A program made the position numbers and the translations under genes. From Fratercula arctica (Eukaryota; Chordata; Aves; Charadriiformes; Alcidae): a stretch of DNA of 64,000 nt. Where the stretch lies: assembly GCA_947846985.1 (NCBI GenBank), contig CANTUZ010000025.1, positions 20,086,100 through 20,150,099 on the forward strand, in the 5' to 3' direction. Shown one piece after another: positions 36,008-48,700 of this stretch; position 1 is the first letter of the stretch, and each line of letters begins with the position of its first letter. The notes under the pieces were generated by a model that had not been told where the DNA came from, searched no databases, and was given only the letters and a program-made list of their open reading frames with translations.

Positions 36008-36859
36008 AAAGGAAATGAAGGCATAATGGTAGTTGCATCCACCCATTAATGGGCATGTGTTTAGCCAAAAGCCAATATCATTCAACTGTTAGCATCATTT
36101 TGTAAGATCTTTCTTTTCTGAAGAAAATAAAAAATACATAATGTGCATTAATAGTTCATTATTTGTTATGTGATTTCACAGCCTTTGTTTAAGCTTTGGA
36201 AGATTTATATTGGAACACTTAAAATATGATGACTGTCAAAGTCCTGACTTTGCTCTGGCTTGAGAGGACAATTATTTGCCTTGCCAACTTCTGTGCTCTC
36301 TTAGAATAAGAATGGACCAACCTCTGAATTCATATATAGCCCCACTCTAATAAACAGAACATTACATTCCAGGTAATCCAGGTTATTTCTGTTCAAAGAA
36401 ATACTTTCTATGTTACCTTGCTTCAAATAATAAGATTTTTTTAATTCTGAGAATTATTTTCCTTATGACTAATAGCAAATTCCACCAGACAATATTTGGC
36501 TGTTTAAAACAGACTAAAAGTGCAGTCATGGCTTGCTGGAGTCCTGATGCAGACCTCAGAGCAAAATCCTCTAAGTGATGGTACTGTACTCACCCCCGCA
36601 CATGTGAACACTTTCACCTGAGCATAATGCAATGATGTATAATGCATAACGTATATTGTGAATCTGGCTGAGCACAGCTTTGATGGAGAGTGGAATAAAC
36701 TGCCTAACACCACTCCACCACACTACACAGGGCTTGGGCTGCACTGGGGACTGTAACTGCAGGAAATGCTGCCTTCCTTTCTCCCCTTAACTGCAGCCAT
36801 GTCTACAAAAATTTTCCGCCCAGCTGATAATTCAGGGCACAGAGTTAGACTTGGGTAAC

Positions 36860-37867
36860 TTAGAATCATAGAATGGTTTGGGTTGGAAGGGACGTTAAAG
36901 ATCATCTAGTTCCAACCCCCCTGCCATGGGCAGGGACACCTCCCACTAGACCAGGCTGCTCAAAGCCCCATCCAGCCTGGCCTTGAACACTTCCAGGGAT
37001 GGGGCATCCACAACTTCTCTGGGCAACCTGTTCCAGTGCCTCACCACCCTCAGAGTAAAAAATTTCTTCCTGATATGCAATCTAAATCTCCCCTCTTTCA
37101 GTTTAAAATTGTTACCCCTCGTCCCATTGCTCCACTTCCTGATAAAGAGTCCCTCCCCATCCTTCCTGTAGGCCCCCTTCAGGTACTGGAAGGCCGCTAT
37201 AAGGTCTCCCCGGAGCCTTCTCTTCTCCAGGCTGAACAACCCCAACTCTCTCAGCCTGTCTTCATAGCAGAGGTGCTCCAGCCCTCTGATCATCTTCGTG
37301 GCCCTCCTCTGGACCCGCTCTAATAGGTCCACATCCTTCCTGTGCTGAGGACTCCAGAGTTGGACACAGTACTCCAGGTGGGGTCTCATGACAGTGGAGC
37401 AGAGGAGCAGAATCGCCTCTCTCGATCTGCTGGCCATGCTTCTTTTAATGCAGCCCAGGATACGGTTGGCTTTCTGGGCTGCAAGTGCACATTGCCGGCT
37501 CATGTTGAGCTTCTCATCCACCATCACCCCCAAGTCCTTCTCCTCAGGGCTGCTCTCAAGCCATTCTCCGCCCAACCTGTATTTGTGCCTGGGATTGCCG
37601 TGACCCAGGTGCAGGACCTTGCACCTGGCCTTGTTGAACTTCATGAGGTTCACACAGGCCCACCTCTCAAGCCTGTGAAGGTCCCTCCGGATGGCATCCC
37701 TTCCCTCCACCGTGTCGACCACGCCACACAGCTTGGTGTCATTGGCAAACTTGCTGAGGGTGCACTTAGTCCCACTGTCCATGTCACGGACAAAGATGTT
37801 AAACAGCACTGGTCCCAGTACCCACCCCTGAGGAACACCACTCGTCACTGCTCGTCATTTGGACATT
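36860..37867 (-). mobile_element. CR1-inner, right-arm copy
   Basis: Mirror copy of 27763-28770, with the terminal TAGAATCATAGAAT (reverse complement of the CR1 3' repeat) at about 36860-36874. It carries the 300-codon open frame at 36946-37848 on the minus strand, with identical translation to the left copy. The flanks match the left arm on both sides, so it was duplicated with the arm and is not a separate insertion. Confidence 0.95.
36946..37848 (-). pseudogene. CR1 ORF2 C-terminal fragment, right-arm copy of 27782-28684
   Basis: Same 300-residue translation as the left-arm copy, with FAND in the RT catalytic box and the natural stop. Non-autonomous remnant. Confidence 0.9.
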
Positions 37868-38051
37868 CAATTAAGAACAAGTAGTTTCCTTAGCAATGGC
37901 CACATTACATGGAATTTACCCAAGCTCTAAGTTTCAGCAGAGTACTTTCCCTAAGAAAGGGACATACGCATCTATCATGTAAATGTTTATATGCTAAGCA
38001 TGATGTCTGTGGTATGGAATATTTCATTGGCCATTCCATCATTCTGTCTAT

Positions 38052-38192
38052 GCTTCTATGGGAAGCTGGAAAAAGTCCTTGAACAGTGTAAACATCACTT
38101 AGCAAAAACTAAAAACAATAGGCATTATTGATATTCCTTTCACAGCAATCACTAGAAAGAAAATTAACTCTTTCCCAGATGAAATCAGGATA
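38052..38192 (-). mobile_element. ERVL LTR 5'-end fragment (right arm)
   Basis: Mirror copy of 19675-19815, directly abutting the plus-strand 3' fragment. Confidence 0.8.
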
Positions 38193-38307
38193 TCAACCCA
38201 CGAGTTTTCTCACCTTTACCCTTCCAATTCTCTCCCCCATCCGATTGTGGCAGGAGTGAGCGAGCGGCTGTGTGGTGCTTAGCTGCCTATCGGGGTTAAA
38301 CTATGAC
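38193..38307 (+). mobile_element. ERVL LTR 3'-end fragment (right arm)
   Basis: Mirror copy of 19560-19674: TCAACCCACGAGTTTTCTCA through AGCTGCCTATCGGGGTTAAA in plus orientation. Confidence 0.82.
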
Positions 38308-38704
38308 GTGGTCCCTTCCTTTGAGCTTCCCACCCATCTTTTCTCAGCCTGTGAATGTGACATTCAATCCGCCTCTGTTAGTTTTGCTGAAATAGAGAAT
38401 ACAGCTATTGCTGGGGGTCAAGGTATCTGTTATTTCCCTCTAGCTTAGTATATTTATTGCAGTTTAACCTGAAAGGAGAATGCCCAGCCTCAGCACACAT
38501 TTCAACCAAACTCTGCTGCAGAGTTTTGGTTTGTCTCTGCAGAGCAACTGCTGAAATTACAGTTACTTCCCAAACCTGCTGTTAAAAGCCACCTTAGGTG
38601 GCTCTATGACATGCTCTATGACAGTGCTGCTTCCAGCTTTGTGAGATACATTATCTACATTCAGTAGATCCAGTGGCTATTCCTCCTTACCAAATGGTAA
38701 AAAA

Positions 38705-39678
38705 CCAATGGCTAGTGCCTGCTTGCAGCCTGTTGCAAGGTTGATATTGGGACCAATACTGTTCAATGCCTTTGTCAATGACCTGGAAACTGACACTGAG
38801 CATACCCTCTGCAAATTGGAGATGATACTAGACCTGGCTGACATACTGAAAGACGGAACTTCAGACCAGAAAGACCTGGATAAATGTACTGACTGGGTTT
38901 ACTGCATCCTTGTGAAGTTCAGCAAGGAGAAACACGAAGCTCTGAAGCTGGGGTGGAATTATATGATATGACAGTACAGGCTGGGCAGTGACAGGCTGAA
39001 TGGCACCTGGTTGAAAAGGACCCAGAAGTTACAGTGGATGGGTGAACAGTAGCCAGCTGTGCTTCTATCATGAAGAAGGCAAGCTGCATGCTGGGCTGCA
39101 TTAGGAAGAATTTGGCCAGTGGACTGAGTGAAGTAATTTTCCTCCTTTTCCTCAATGCTGATGAGGCCACAACTGGACATCTGAGTTCAGTTTTGGGCCT
39201 CCTGTTCAAGGGGGATGCAGAGAAACTGGAGAAAGTCCAATGGAGGGTTCCAAGATGTTGGGACCTAAAGCACAGGACCTGTAAGGATGGCTGAAGGAGC
39301 TGGGCTTGTTTAATTTGATGAGGAGGTGGTGAAGGGCTGCTTTTATAGCAACCTACACATTCTTAAAGGGGAGTTACTAAGACTATGGAGCCAAACTCTT
39401 CTTAGCTGCAGTAGGTGATACAACAAGGGGCAACAGCAAAAAGCTGCAGCGCAGGTTTTTCAGGGTGGACATTAAGAAAAGCTTTTTCACCAGGAGTTCG
39501 GTGCAGCACTGGAGTGGTTTCTTCAGGGAGGTGTTCAAGTCACCACCCTTGGAGATTTTCACCACTCTGCTAGATAAAGCCGCAGTTGGCCTGATCTAAT
39601 CCTGGTGATAGACCTCTTTGAGCAGGAGTTTGGACTAGAGACCCGCCCAGAGGTTCAATCAACATTTCTATGGCTCTT
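38705..39678 (+). mobile_element. Old CR1 LINE fragment (right arm)
   Basis: Mirror copy of the old CR1, now on the plus strand: RT remnant at 38708-38971, middle part at 39070-39294, 3' part to about 39678. Degraded by stops and frameshifts in the same way as the left copies. Confidence 0.88.
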
Positions 39679-42600
39679 TGATTCCCTCACAAACTCAGGT
39701 TTTGAGCCGAAAGTTCATGCTCCCATAGGCATATGTGGAAGAAATCTCTGGGCTTCCATACCTCTGTCCCTAGCACTGTCCCCATTCTCCCTCCCTGGCC
39801 TGGCACCACCTGATATTCATTGGATGGTGTGCCAAATCAGCTCTCCGATTGCCTTTGGGTCAAAGACTAATTTGGTGAGAGTCATCAATTGCTTCCAGAA
39901 TTTACTACCTAGAATGTTTTCTCTTGATTAGATCTCTTGTGCATCCTTGCCTGGCCTTGTGCATCAGCAGGCCTGCTTATTTATCTTAATTCCTTTTTCA
40001 AGCCTGGCTTTTAAAACTGAGTATGAAGTTCATTTGACCAGTCTAGACAGTAGCTACTGACTGGAAGTGTAGCAATCTCAAGCTGTCTAGTGCAATGAAA
40101 CAGATGGCACAAGTTGAACTTGAACGGAGTTTGATGCAGGAAGGTGTTGAAGGGTGCTTGTTCCAGCTGCGCTGTGATTAATATTATGTCAGTGCAAGAT
40201 GAATGCACAAAAAGGCAACATCACTCTAAAATATTCCAGAAAAAAATAACTGTAAGCCCATCAGTTTTACCTTCTTAATATCTCCAAGATGCTTTTCACT
40301 ACTGGAAGCCACCTGTGCCTATCCATTATCAGAAAATCTGGTTTTGATAGTGCCCTTTCACTGGGTTTTAATATGTGAAAAGGGCATTCTGAATTTTTTT
40401 ATTAAATAGATAAAACTTCAAACAGCTCCTCCAGATGACCTGTGGACCCTTCAGCATTGGCAAGTTTCCTCATGTAATTATTTAAGACCGGTATTACCTG
40501 CAGTGCTGATAAAGGTCCCACTTTCAAACTGTTGTCAGTTAGTCTTTAAATCCCTGCCAAGATCTGCTATTGAAAGACTGCCTTTTTGTGATCCCTCTCT
40601 AGGCATACCCAAGAATAATGAATAAGACAATTTTTTACTTCAGCTGGACACACCAAAGTCGATGAGAAGGCTCCTTATTTTGGGTACACCATTATGCAAG
40701 CAGATCATTACCATTAGCTGCTTCCATTCATTTTCTTTTCAAAAATCATGTTATAAGAAATATACAGAAACATTGGGCTGAAAAGGGAACACTCTTGACC
40801 ATGAAAAAACCTCTACCTAACTAAAACAAGAAAGGGAAAAGAAGCCTTTTATCACTTTCCTAGGCTTGTTAATAACCAAAGGTGGAATTTAGATCTTAGT
40901 AGATTATTCAATTCCCAACGTTTGTAGAGGAAGGCTGTTTCCCTAACTTATTTGGGCTTTGCTACCTCTCAAGCTTGGGGTGGTGTTTGTTTAGCAGTCT
41001 TGTCAGGCTGAGGTTTGCTTGTCAAATGAGTCAATAGCAATGGTAATAAAATACTTTTCACTTCTAAATGTCCTTTCTTCTAAGATGTCAAAGCACTTTG
41101 CAAAGTTAAATGCTTCTCACAATACCAAAATGTAGGTATGGATTATTATACCAGTGGGAGCAGCAATTAGAACATAGGAACAGAGTGAGAAAGTTGTTTG
41201 CTCGTGTCGGTGGCAAAAAAGAAAACAGAATCTCGGGCAGAAGTTGCTGCACAGACAAAATGAGGGAAACCAAATGTGATTCACCTGGAAATCTACTTTC
41301 CTCTGCATTTTAGTGCTGAGGTAATACTTAGGTTTTTTCCTGTCTCGACCATTACACCAGTTGTGTTTTTAAAGTTATTTTTGTGATGTTGAGTATTCAA
41401 AGGTAAATAAAGTTTTCAAAGGAAAGAGCTCCTTTCCAAACAAGAAACATGCATACTCAAGAGTGAGGGAGAAAACAAAAATGTTGATGGCTAACAAAAA
41501 TCATCTGTGCTCCCACCTCAAAGACCCAAATGAATCTTATTCTAATGAGTAGAGACATCCATGTGCCTGGTCATTATGGGTAACTGCATACAAATTGGGT
41601 AAGAAAATACTTGAAAGAAAAGGAGTATTTTCTCTCTCCTCCTTCTCTTCCCCTCACCTCTACTTCTTGTGATACCTACCAGCTGCCAAAGTGTTTAAAC
41701 TCCTCTACAACTGGGATTCTAGACTAGCGAAATGTCAAGACAGTTGTCATAGCCCAAACCAGTACTGCAGTCACTACATAAATTGCAACTTTCAGCGCAA
41801 ATCAAGGTAACCTGAACATGTCCTAAAGGATTTTAACTAGTGAGCAGAAGCCTTTCTGCAAATGCCCTCACTATTATGTGCCACCTTGATGGCAATGCTG
41901 GAGTACAGGGTGCAGCCAAGCTCAGCAAGGAGAATAAGGCATCATAGGTCACATTACACCACACTGTGAGTTAGGCTGGGGAAGAGGCATCCCCATGCCA
42001 GTGATCCTGTGGTCCGTAACTCCCATGCTGTCTGTCCACATTGCTGCCTACAGTCTGGCTGCAGACAGGGCTCAAAACCTGCAGGGTTGGAGTGTGCTTG
42101 GCTCTGCCTTGCATCCACCCAGACTGTATGAAGAAGCAGGTTGGAGCCTGCAAGACACAGGAAATGCTGTGGCCTGCTGTCTCCAAAGCCTGATGGAGTT
42201 TACACCACAGTGACCTCTTAGATATTGTGTCTGGAGGGCTGGATCATAGACACTGAGCAAGCCCAGTCTTAAGACAAGCCTAAAACCAAGCTGAATACGC
42301 CAAGTAGAGAAACTTGCTCTTTGTCACTGCATCTTAAAGTCCCTGAGAACACAGCTCTGAAAGTGCAGCTGATACCAGCGTCCTTATCCCAGGCAGGCTT
42401 TGCATTTCTCACTGCGCTTCAGTTGCTTGGAATCCAGGAACAGGCTACCAGCAGACATGAATGGATGATGGAAGACGACCAAGCCATCCCTCCTTCCTTT
42501 ACCAGTGCACTGCTGGCCCCAAGGTTTTGGGAGTACCAGGTTTTGCTGCAGCCTGTCCAAACGTGCAGATTCTTTTCTGGTCCTCAGAATGGTGGTTTTG

Positions 42601-44700
42601 GTGGTTTTTTTTCTGGTTTTAAATTTAACAGGAAAAGGTGAGAAAAATGAAATAGAGTTTACTCAGTAAGTGGTTTGCTATTATTTTTCAGCAGGTATTA
42701 AGACATTCATTTTGTTTTCCTACTAACTGAAAAACACCACCTGCCAACATGTTTCCCAGGATGCTTCTGGATTTTCTAATCTAATGACAATTATCTCAGT
42801 GGAACGGCAGTTTCTCCCCTCCCATCTGTGCTCTGCACTGAAACAGAGGAAACTGGTGTCTGCTTGTTTTATGCAGCTTGATCCCCAGCCTGCATTTTTT
42901 TTATGATTTGTGTGGCAGTAAAAGGCAAAGAAAGGGGAAAAAACCCAAGAGAACAAGGAAGACTAGGAGAAAGAAGCTTCATTTTCCCAAGCTGCCCTAG
43001 GACTGACTGCAACTCAGCTAGGGCTGATTTGCGGCCATTGAGTAAGCGAACACAAAAGCATCAGGGAAAAGGCACAAAAGGCTCTCCTTAGGGGTTGGCA
43101 GCTTGTTAAGGACAATTATTAATACAACTTCAGCTTAAACTCAATTCAGTTCAATTCAATTCAATTCTATTCTATTCTGTTCTGTTCTTAAATGACAGAG
43201 TCACCTATATGATGCTGTTTGGGCTCCCTGCCTTGGTCTCATAGCATTTTGCCATGTTTTTTTCAGAGGGTTTATCTGACAAGCACATAACCCTGAATTA
43301 ACCAACATTTATCCTCAGTTATCTGAATATATAGACTCTGCACTCACTGACTGAAAGGACACCACACTCACCACTGCCCTCCCTTATCTTTACTGGAAGG
43401 AGGAATCACTTGGATAAGAATCTGCTTTTTGCTTGAACTTTAAAAGTCACATTTCATTAAGAAAATTAAATCAATTAGTAGCAAGGGACTACATGGGAAG
43501 TATTATAGTGGTCTATTATTTAAAGGCATTTTTACAGGCATCTAATATAACAGCTGTGTCCTAGGGATCCTGCAATCCAGGACGATGACTGGTTTCATGC
43601 AGGACCTGACAAATGGAAGAACCATTCCTTGTCTCCAAAATGGTAGGACTATGGTTTGAGAGAACACAATTTAAAAGAGAGAGTGAAATACTTTAGTTTA
43701 ATATTTTCTGGTGTTAATTGGTTCCTTACAAGATCCCAAATTATTTACCCTTATTTTATTGCCTCCTTTTTGTGAAGCACTTCAATGAGAGCATTCCAGA
43801 GAAGCTTCAATTTAATTAGACATTAAAATTTTGAAACATTATAGATGAAATTTGATGAGCATCCTATGTATGGGAGAGGTAAAGAAAGGAAAAAAAATGC
43901 ATATTTTTGGAAGAGCATAATCTATTATTTGGTTATCAGAGGCCTCCCTCATGACAGTTCCTGTTAAAGAGCAAGATATTAAGCACTTCTTTTTCCTACC
44001 AGAAACAACTGAAAAAGAATGACTGAACTGAGCATGCACCTTCAGTGTTTGGTATGGTGAGTCCACAATGTTCCTCTGTTTCCCAGCAGCATCCCAGGAA
44101 GGAGGCATACAGGGAATGGAAAGTTAAAGGTAAGGTTATCTGGTCCACCCTCGTCCCCCTTTTTTCCCTGCTAAGAACCTTTGCAAAGTCTCTGGCTCCT
44201 GCACTTCAGTAGCAGCAGAGTATTGCTTAAGTGCAATAACCTGTCATGGGGTTTTACAATCTCTCAGACTTTCCATGAAAGACAATCCTTGTTTTAGAAA
44301 GCTACTTCTTTTGTACTTCAGAAACCAATACTAATTTGAATAAATAGTAAGAACCAGTGACAGGGGGGAGATAAAAATGACATCAGCAGACGTAAATCAG
44401 CATGAATCTATTGAGTTTTATCCGTAACAGCTTATTTTATTACATTTTCCCTGCTTAGCCCATACTTGCTTGGCATTTTATTGTCATCTCTGTAATAATC
44501 AAGCTTTTTCTCTTTTAGGTCTTGAAGTTAAGCATCATGCAACTTTAACAGTGGTCAGAGTCAGGGAAGGGGCCACTGGCATCTTGTGACTCTTCCATGA
44601 TGTTTGTGCATCAAAAGAAAATCAAAGAAACTATGACAATTTGGTTAAAAAAGAAGGTTGTGTGACTTAAGGGCTGATGAAGGGCAACCTAAATTTATGT
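39679..44700. other. Single unit body in right arm, no gene recognised
   Basis: Complement of 13172-18194. Agrees with unit 1 at the two T-run sites and differs from both left copies in the T5/A6 run near 43990. Confidence 0.55.
43140..43187 (-). repeat. Pentanucleotide microsatellite, right arm
   Basis: Complement of 14686-14733, same repeat number. Confidence 0.85.
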
Positions 44701-45722
44701 GCAGGGACACCTCCCACTAGACCAGGCTGCTCAAAGCCCCATCCAGCCTGGCCTTGAACACTTCCAGGGATGGGGCATCCACAACTTCCCTGGGCAACCT
44801 GTTCCAGTGCCTCACCACCCTCATAGGGAAAAATTTCTTCCTGATATCTAATCTAAATCTACCCTCTTCCAGTTTAAAACCGTTACCCCTCGTCCTATCA
44901 CTACATGCCCTTTTAAAAGTCCCTCTCCAGCTTTCTTGTAGGCCCCCTTCAGATACTGGAAGGCCGCAATAAGGTCTCCCCGGAGCCTTCTCTTCTCCAG
45001 GCTGAACAACCCCAACTCTCTCAGCCTGTCTTCATAAGAGAGGTGCTCCAGCCCTCTGATCACTTTTGTGGCCCTCCTCTGGACCCGCTCCAACAGGTCC
45101 ATGTCCTTCCTGTGCTGAGGACTCCAGAGCTGGATGCAGTACTCCAGGTGGGGTCTCACCAGAGCAGAGTAGAGGGGGAGAATCGCCTCCCTCGACCTGC
45201 TGGCCACGCTTCTTTTGATGCAGCCCAGGATGTGGCTGGCCTTCTGGGCTGCAAGCGCGCATTGTCGGCTCATGTTGAGCTTCTCATCCACCAACACCCC
45301 CAAGTCCTTCTCCTCAGGGCTGCTCTCAAGCCATTCTCCGCCCAACCTGTATTTGTGCTTGGCGTTGCCCTGACCCAGGTGCAGGACCTTGCACTTGGCC
45401 TTGTTGAACTTCATGAGGTTCACACAGGACCACCTCTCAAGCCTGTCAAGGTCCTTCTGGATGGCATCCCTTCCCTCCACCGTGTCGACCACGCCACACA
45501 GCTTGGTGTCATTGGCAAACTTGCTGAGGGTGCGCTTAGCCCCACTGTCCATGTCACGGACAAAGACGTTAAACAGCACTGGTCCCAGTACCCACCCCTG
45601 AGGAATGCCACTCGTCTCTGGTTTCCACTTGGACATCGAGCAACCTTTTGAGTGTGGCCATCTATCCAGTTCCTTATTCACCGAGTGGTCCATCCAATTT
45701 AGAGGCCAGGACATGCCATTTG
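44701..45722 (-). mobile_element. CR1-outer, right-arm copy
   Basis: Mirror copy of 12150-13171, with the same cut 3' end (next to GTGCAGGGACACC at about 44699-44711) and the same frameshifted open frame (44848-45738, minus strand). It is non-hybrid, which supports the single-unit right arm as the form before duplication. Confidence 0.93.
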
Positions 45723-45738
45723 CTCGGGCGTTATACAA
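44848..45738 (-). pseudogene. CR1 ORF2 C-terminal fragment, right-arm copy of 12134-13024
   Basis: Translation identical to the left-arm copy over 296 residues, including FAND and the frameshifted C-terminus. Non-functional LINE remnant. Confidence 0.87.
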
Positions 45739-48700
45739 CGTGTTGAGGCATAAACATTTTCACATGAGAGAGTGCTGGAGCCTCGGGAGGAATCAGAGTG
45801 CAAGTCACAGTAACGTGAACTGGGAATTTGGTTATCCTCTTCAAACTGTCTTCTCCAAGTGGTGTTTTGTCCATCCCCCTCCCTCAGACTGCTTGAATAT
45901 TCCAAAGGCTGCTCTGACTTGCACCCTCTTGTAACAAGCCTGGAAGTTAGCTCTGGATTACTATAACAGTGGAACAGTGGCGTATCCTAAGCAAACCCAT
46001 TTGCCGTGCTTCATGGTCCCAGGGTAAGCGTGCATCACGAGTATATGCACAGACTCTTCACCATTGCCTGCAAAGAGAGCAACCGTGCTGGATGGGCACA
46101 GCAAAGGTTACGATGGAAATAAGAGTCCTACTGTGTTCTCTATTGTTACAGTTGTCCAAGATAACACATATGTCACAGAGTGCATTTCCATTAGCAAGCA
46201 AGTCAAAGAGCTGATGTGCTGAGTGCTACTGAGAGGTTCGTCCCTATGCACTGCCCCTCCAACACAAGCAGCCCTGAGGAAGAAGCCACACGCCCCGGGA
46301 AACACACTGAACACACCAACCCTTTTGCAGAAATCACAGACAGACACATTCTCTCACACACACAGGAGCCCCTGACACCAGAGGCATCCCAGAGGGGGTG
46401 GGGGCTGATAATGTAGCCAACTCTTACGACTTTATCATGAATCTTGTAATGGCCAATGTTTATTTTAAAATTCCTCGAGTCATAGTTTCATACACTTGGC
46501 AATAACGTCCTGGGAGCTGATGCTCAGTGGATTAGCCACTATTTCCCTAAGTCTATTCCAGTGCTGTGCATTTCCTTCTGTGTTCTTTATCTTTCCTGAA
46601 GCAATTCTGCTTTTGCTCATATAAAGCACATATTGCCCAGATGGACTCTCTTGGCCAGTCAATCCAGTTCATCTGCACACATGATCTCTTCCCCTCATTA
46701 TTTACTGCAACACCCATGCTTGTGGCATCTGCAGTTTTCACCAGCTGTAGCCACATCTACTTTGGGTAAAGGTACTGAATAACGTTGGCCCGGGTGCTAT
46801 CCCCAAAGGTTTGCCCACACAGTACTTCTGTTGAGTGAGGATTTGACATTTGCAACCACTTTTTAATATCTGTTAGTTCACCCATCTAATACAGACTATG
46901 GCCATATATATTTTTTTTTTAACAATCTGTCACACAGGAGTCTACAAGTGTATGTTTCTGAGCATGGGGTCATGGTAATACAGCAGCGTGGCTTTTTCAA
47001 ACAGCACTGCCTCATATCTGGCTGGGCCAGACAGGATGCAAAGTTAATACCATTATTTGCATCCACCACTGAGACAGACCCCCCAGTTACCTTTATAAGT
47101 TTACAATCTCATTAACGTGATAATTGTTATAGGAAAGGGAGGTCTAGCAACCTTGTTAGCCTGTTGACTGGCATTAATTACACTGCCCTCCTTTTCTGGT
47201 TGTTTCCCACATCTGCTTTCTGGTGTCTGGCCTGTGTCGGTGTATGATTATGTGGGAACTGTAGCTTATATTTAAGATAAAATAAATATTTAGTCCTTGT
47301 GGTTCCAAGGCAAAAGCTAAAACCCCAAAAGCTAATTAAAAATCCCAAAGTTTATAACTTGGTATAATCTCATGGCTTCTAACTTGCTTTTGTGAATTTC
47401 TGGAGACTACTTCCATGAACTGGCAATAAAGCGTGCCTGGAGCAGAATAGTGGGAACGGCCAGCAAGTGGTTGGAAAACGGCCTTTTGCCCCAGCAAGGC
47501 AATCTGTGGAAGGTCTCCAGGCTGCCCTCAGCCCTGACTGAGGTGACTCCCAGCCTGCCTAGGAGGGTTGACACTGAGGATATACCTAAGTATATAAACT
47601 TCAGATACAAGTGCAGGCACAGCTTGCAGGACTGGATATAGCCATACAGCATTGTGGGAGAGGGGAAGGACTGTGACAGCACAGCCTTGCTGCAGCCTCT
47701 CCCCCATCACCATGGGCGGCAGCAGCCAGGAGCAATGCTCCTCTGAACCTCTCCCGGCAAAACCACGCTTGCCAGTATCTGCTAGTTAACTGTGCTCACG
47801 CTGTGTGCAAATCATTGGATTAGTGAATAAAAAATGACCTTTCTATTGATTACAAAGGAGAGGGAATATGCAGTAAACTAAGCGAACTGAAAGCCTGTGC
47901 CAGAGGAAGAGCGGTCTCCGCTCCTGCAGTGGTGACCAAAGAGTGAGCAGGGGCCACGCACTGGGATCACACCTGCATGTAGGTACTCTTTCAGCTTGCA
48001 GACCCCCCCCCCCCCCCACCCTAGGGAGTCACTGTAAACCTGCATCAAAAGCAGAGTTAGGAGGACTGAAAATATCTGAGACTGATCCTCACCGTGTGAA
48101 AATATTAACTCCTCAAGTTAAATCATCAGCAACAGGGAGTGAAATTTCTAACACCTCATATGCCATTGCTGGATACGAAACCTCTGAAAAAGAAACAAGC
48201 ATCAGGGAGAGAGGAAAGTACTTTCTCTGGGGAGGCTCCTGGCTTATGGGAGTGAATCACAGAGCAGAATTCACAGGAAACTTGGTTGCTGGAATCTCCT
48301 GTTGAATTTAAATCTGTATCAGTTCCTGTTTAAACAAATTTTATAGTCTTCCAGTAGCCACAGTGTCACGTTAATCTTTATGTTTTGTTACTACCCAAAA
48401 CCCTGAGCAAGCCTGGACTTCTCCTGTGGTACGTGAACAGGACAGGACTAATATAATCTAAAGACAAATAGAAGATGAGAAGACAAAAGGAGGCAAAAGA
48501 CAAAGACTACACGTTTTGCAAAAGGCTACTGAGACACAGCATAACCAAGTGTAGACCTCACCGCATCTAATATCCAGTCCAGCGTCTGTTCTCCATTAGT
48601 TGGGGAATTCTTGCACTATGGCACGTTCTCCTTGAAAGAGAGCACAACTCCTATAGTAACAGACAAAGAGGTTGGACAAAATAAATATATGCATCTATAC

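Larger units (their letters stand above)
37589..45358 (-). repeat. Single copy of the tandem unit in right arm
   Basis: The mirror counterpart of the 7.76 kb unit, present once. Its ends lie in the right-arm CR1-inner (minus strand) and CR1-outer (minus strand), each non-hybrid. This is the state expected before unequal crossover, although deletion from a duplicated state could restore the same arrangement. Confidence 0.92.
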
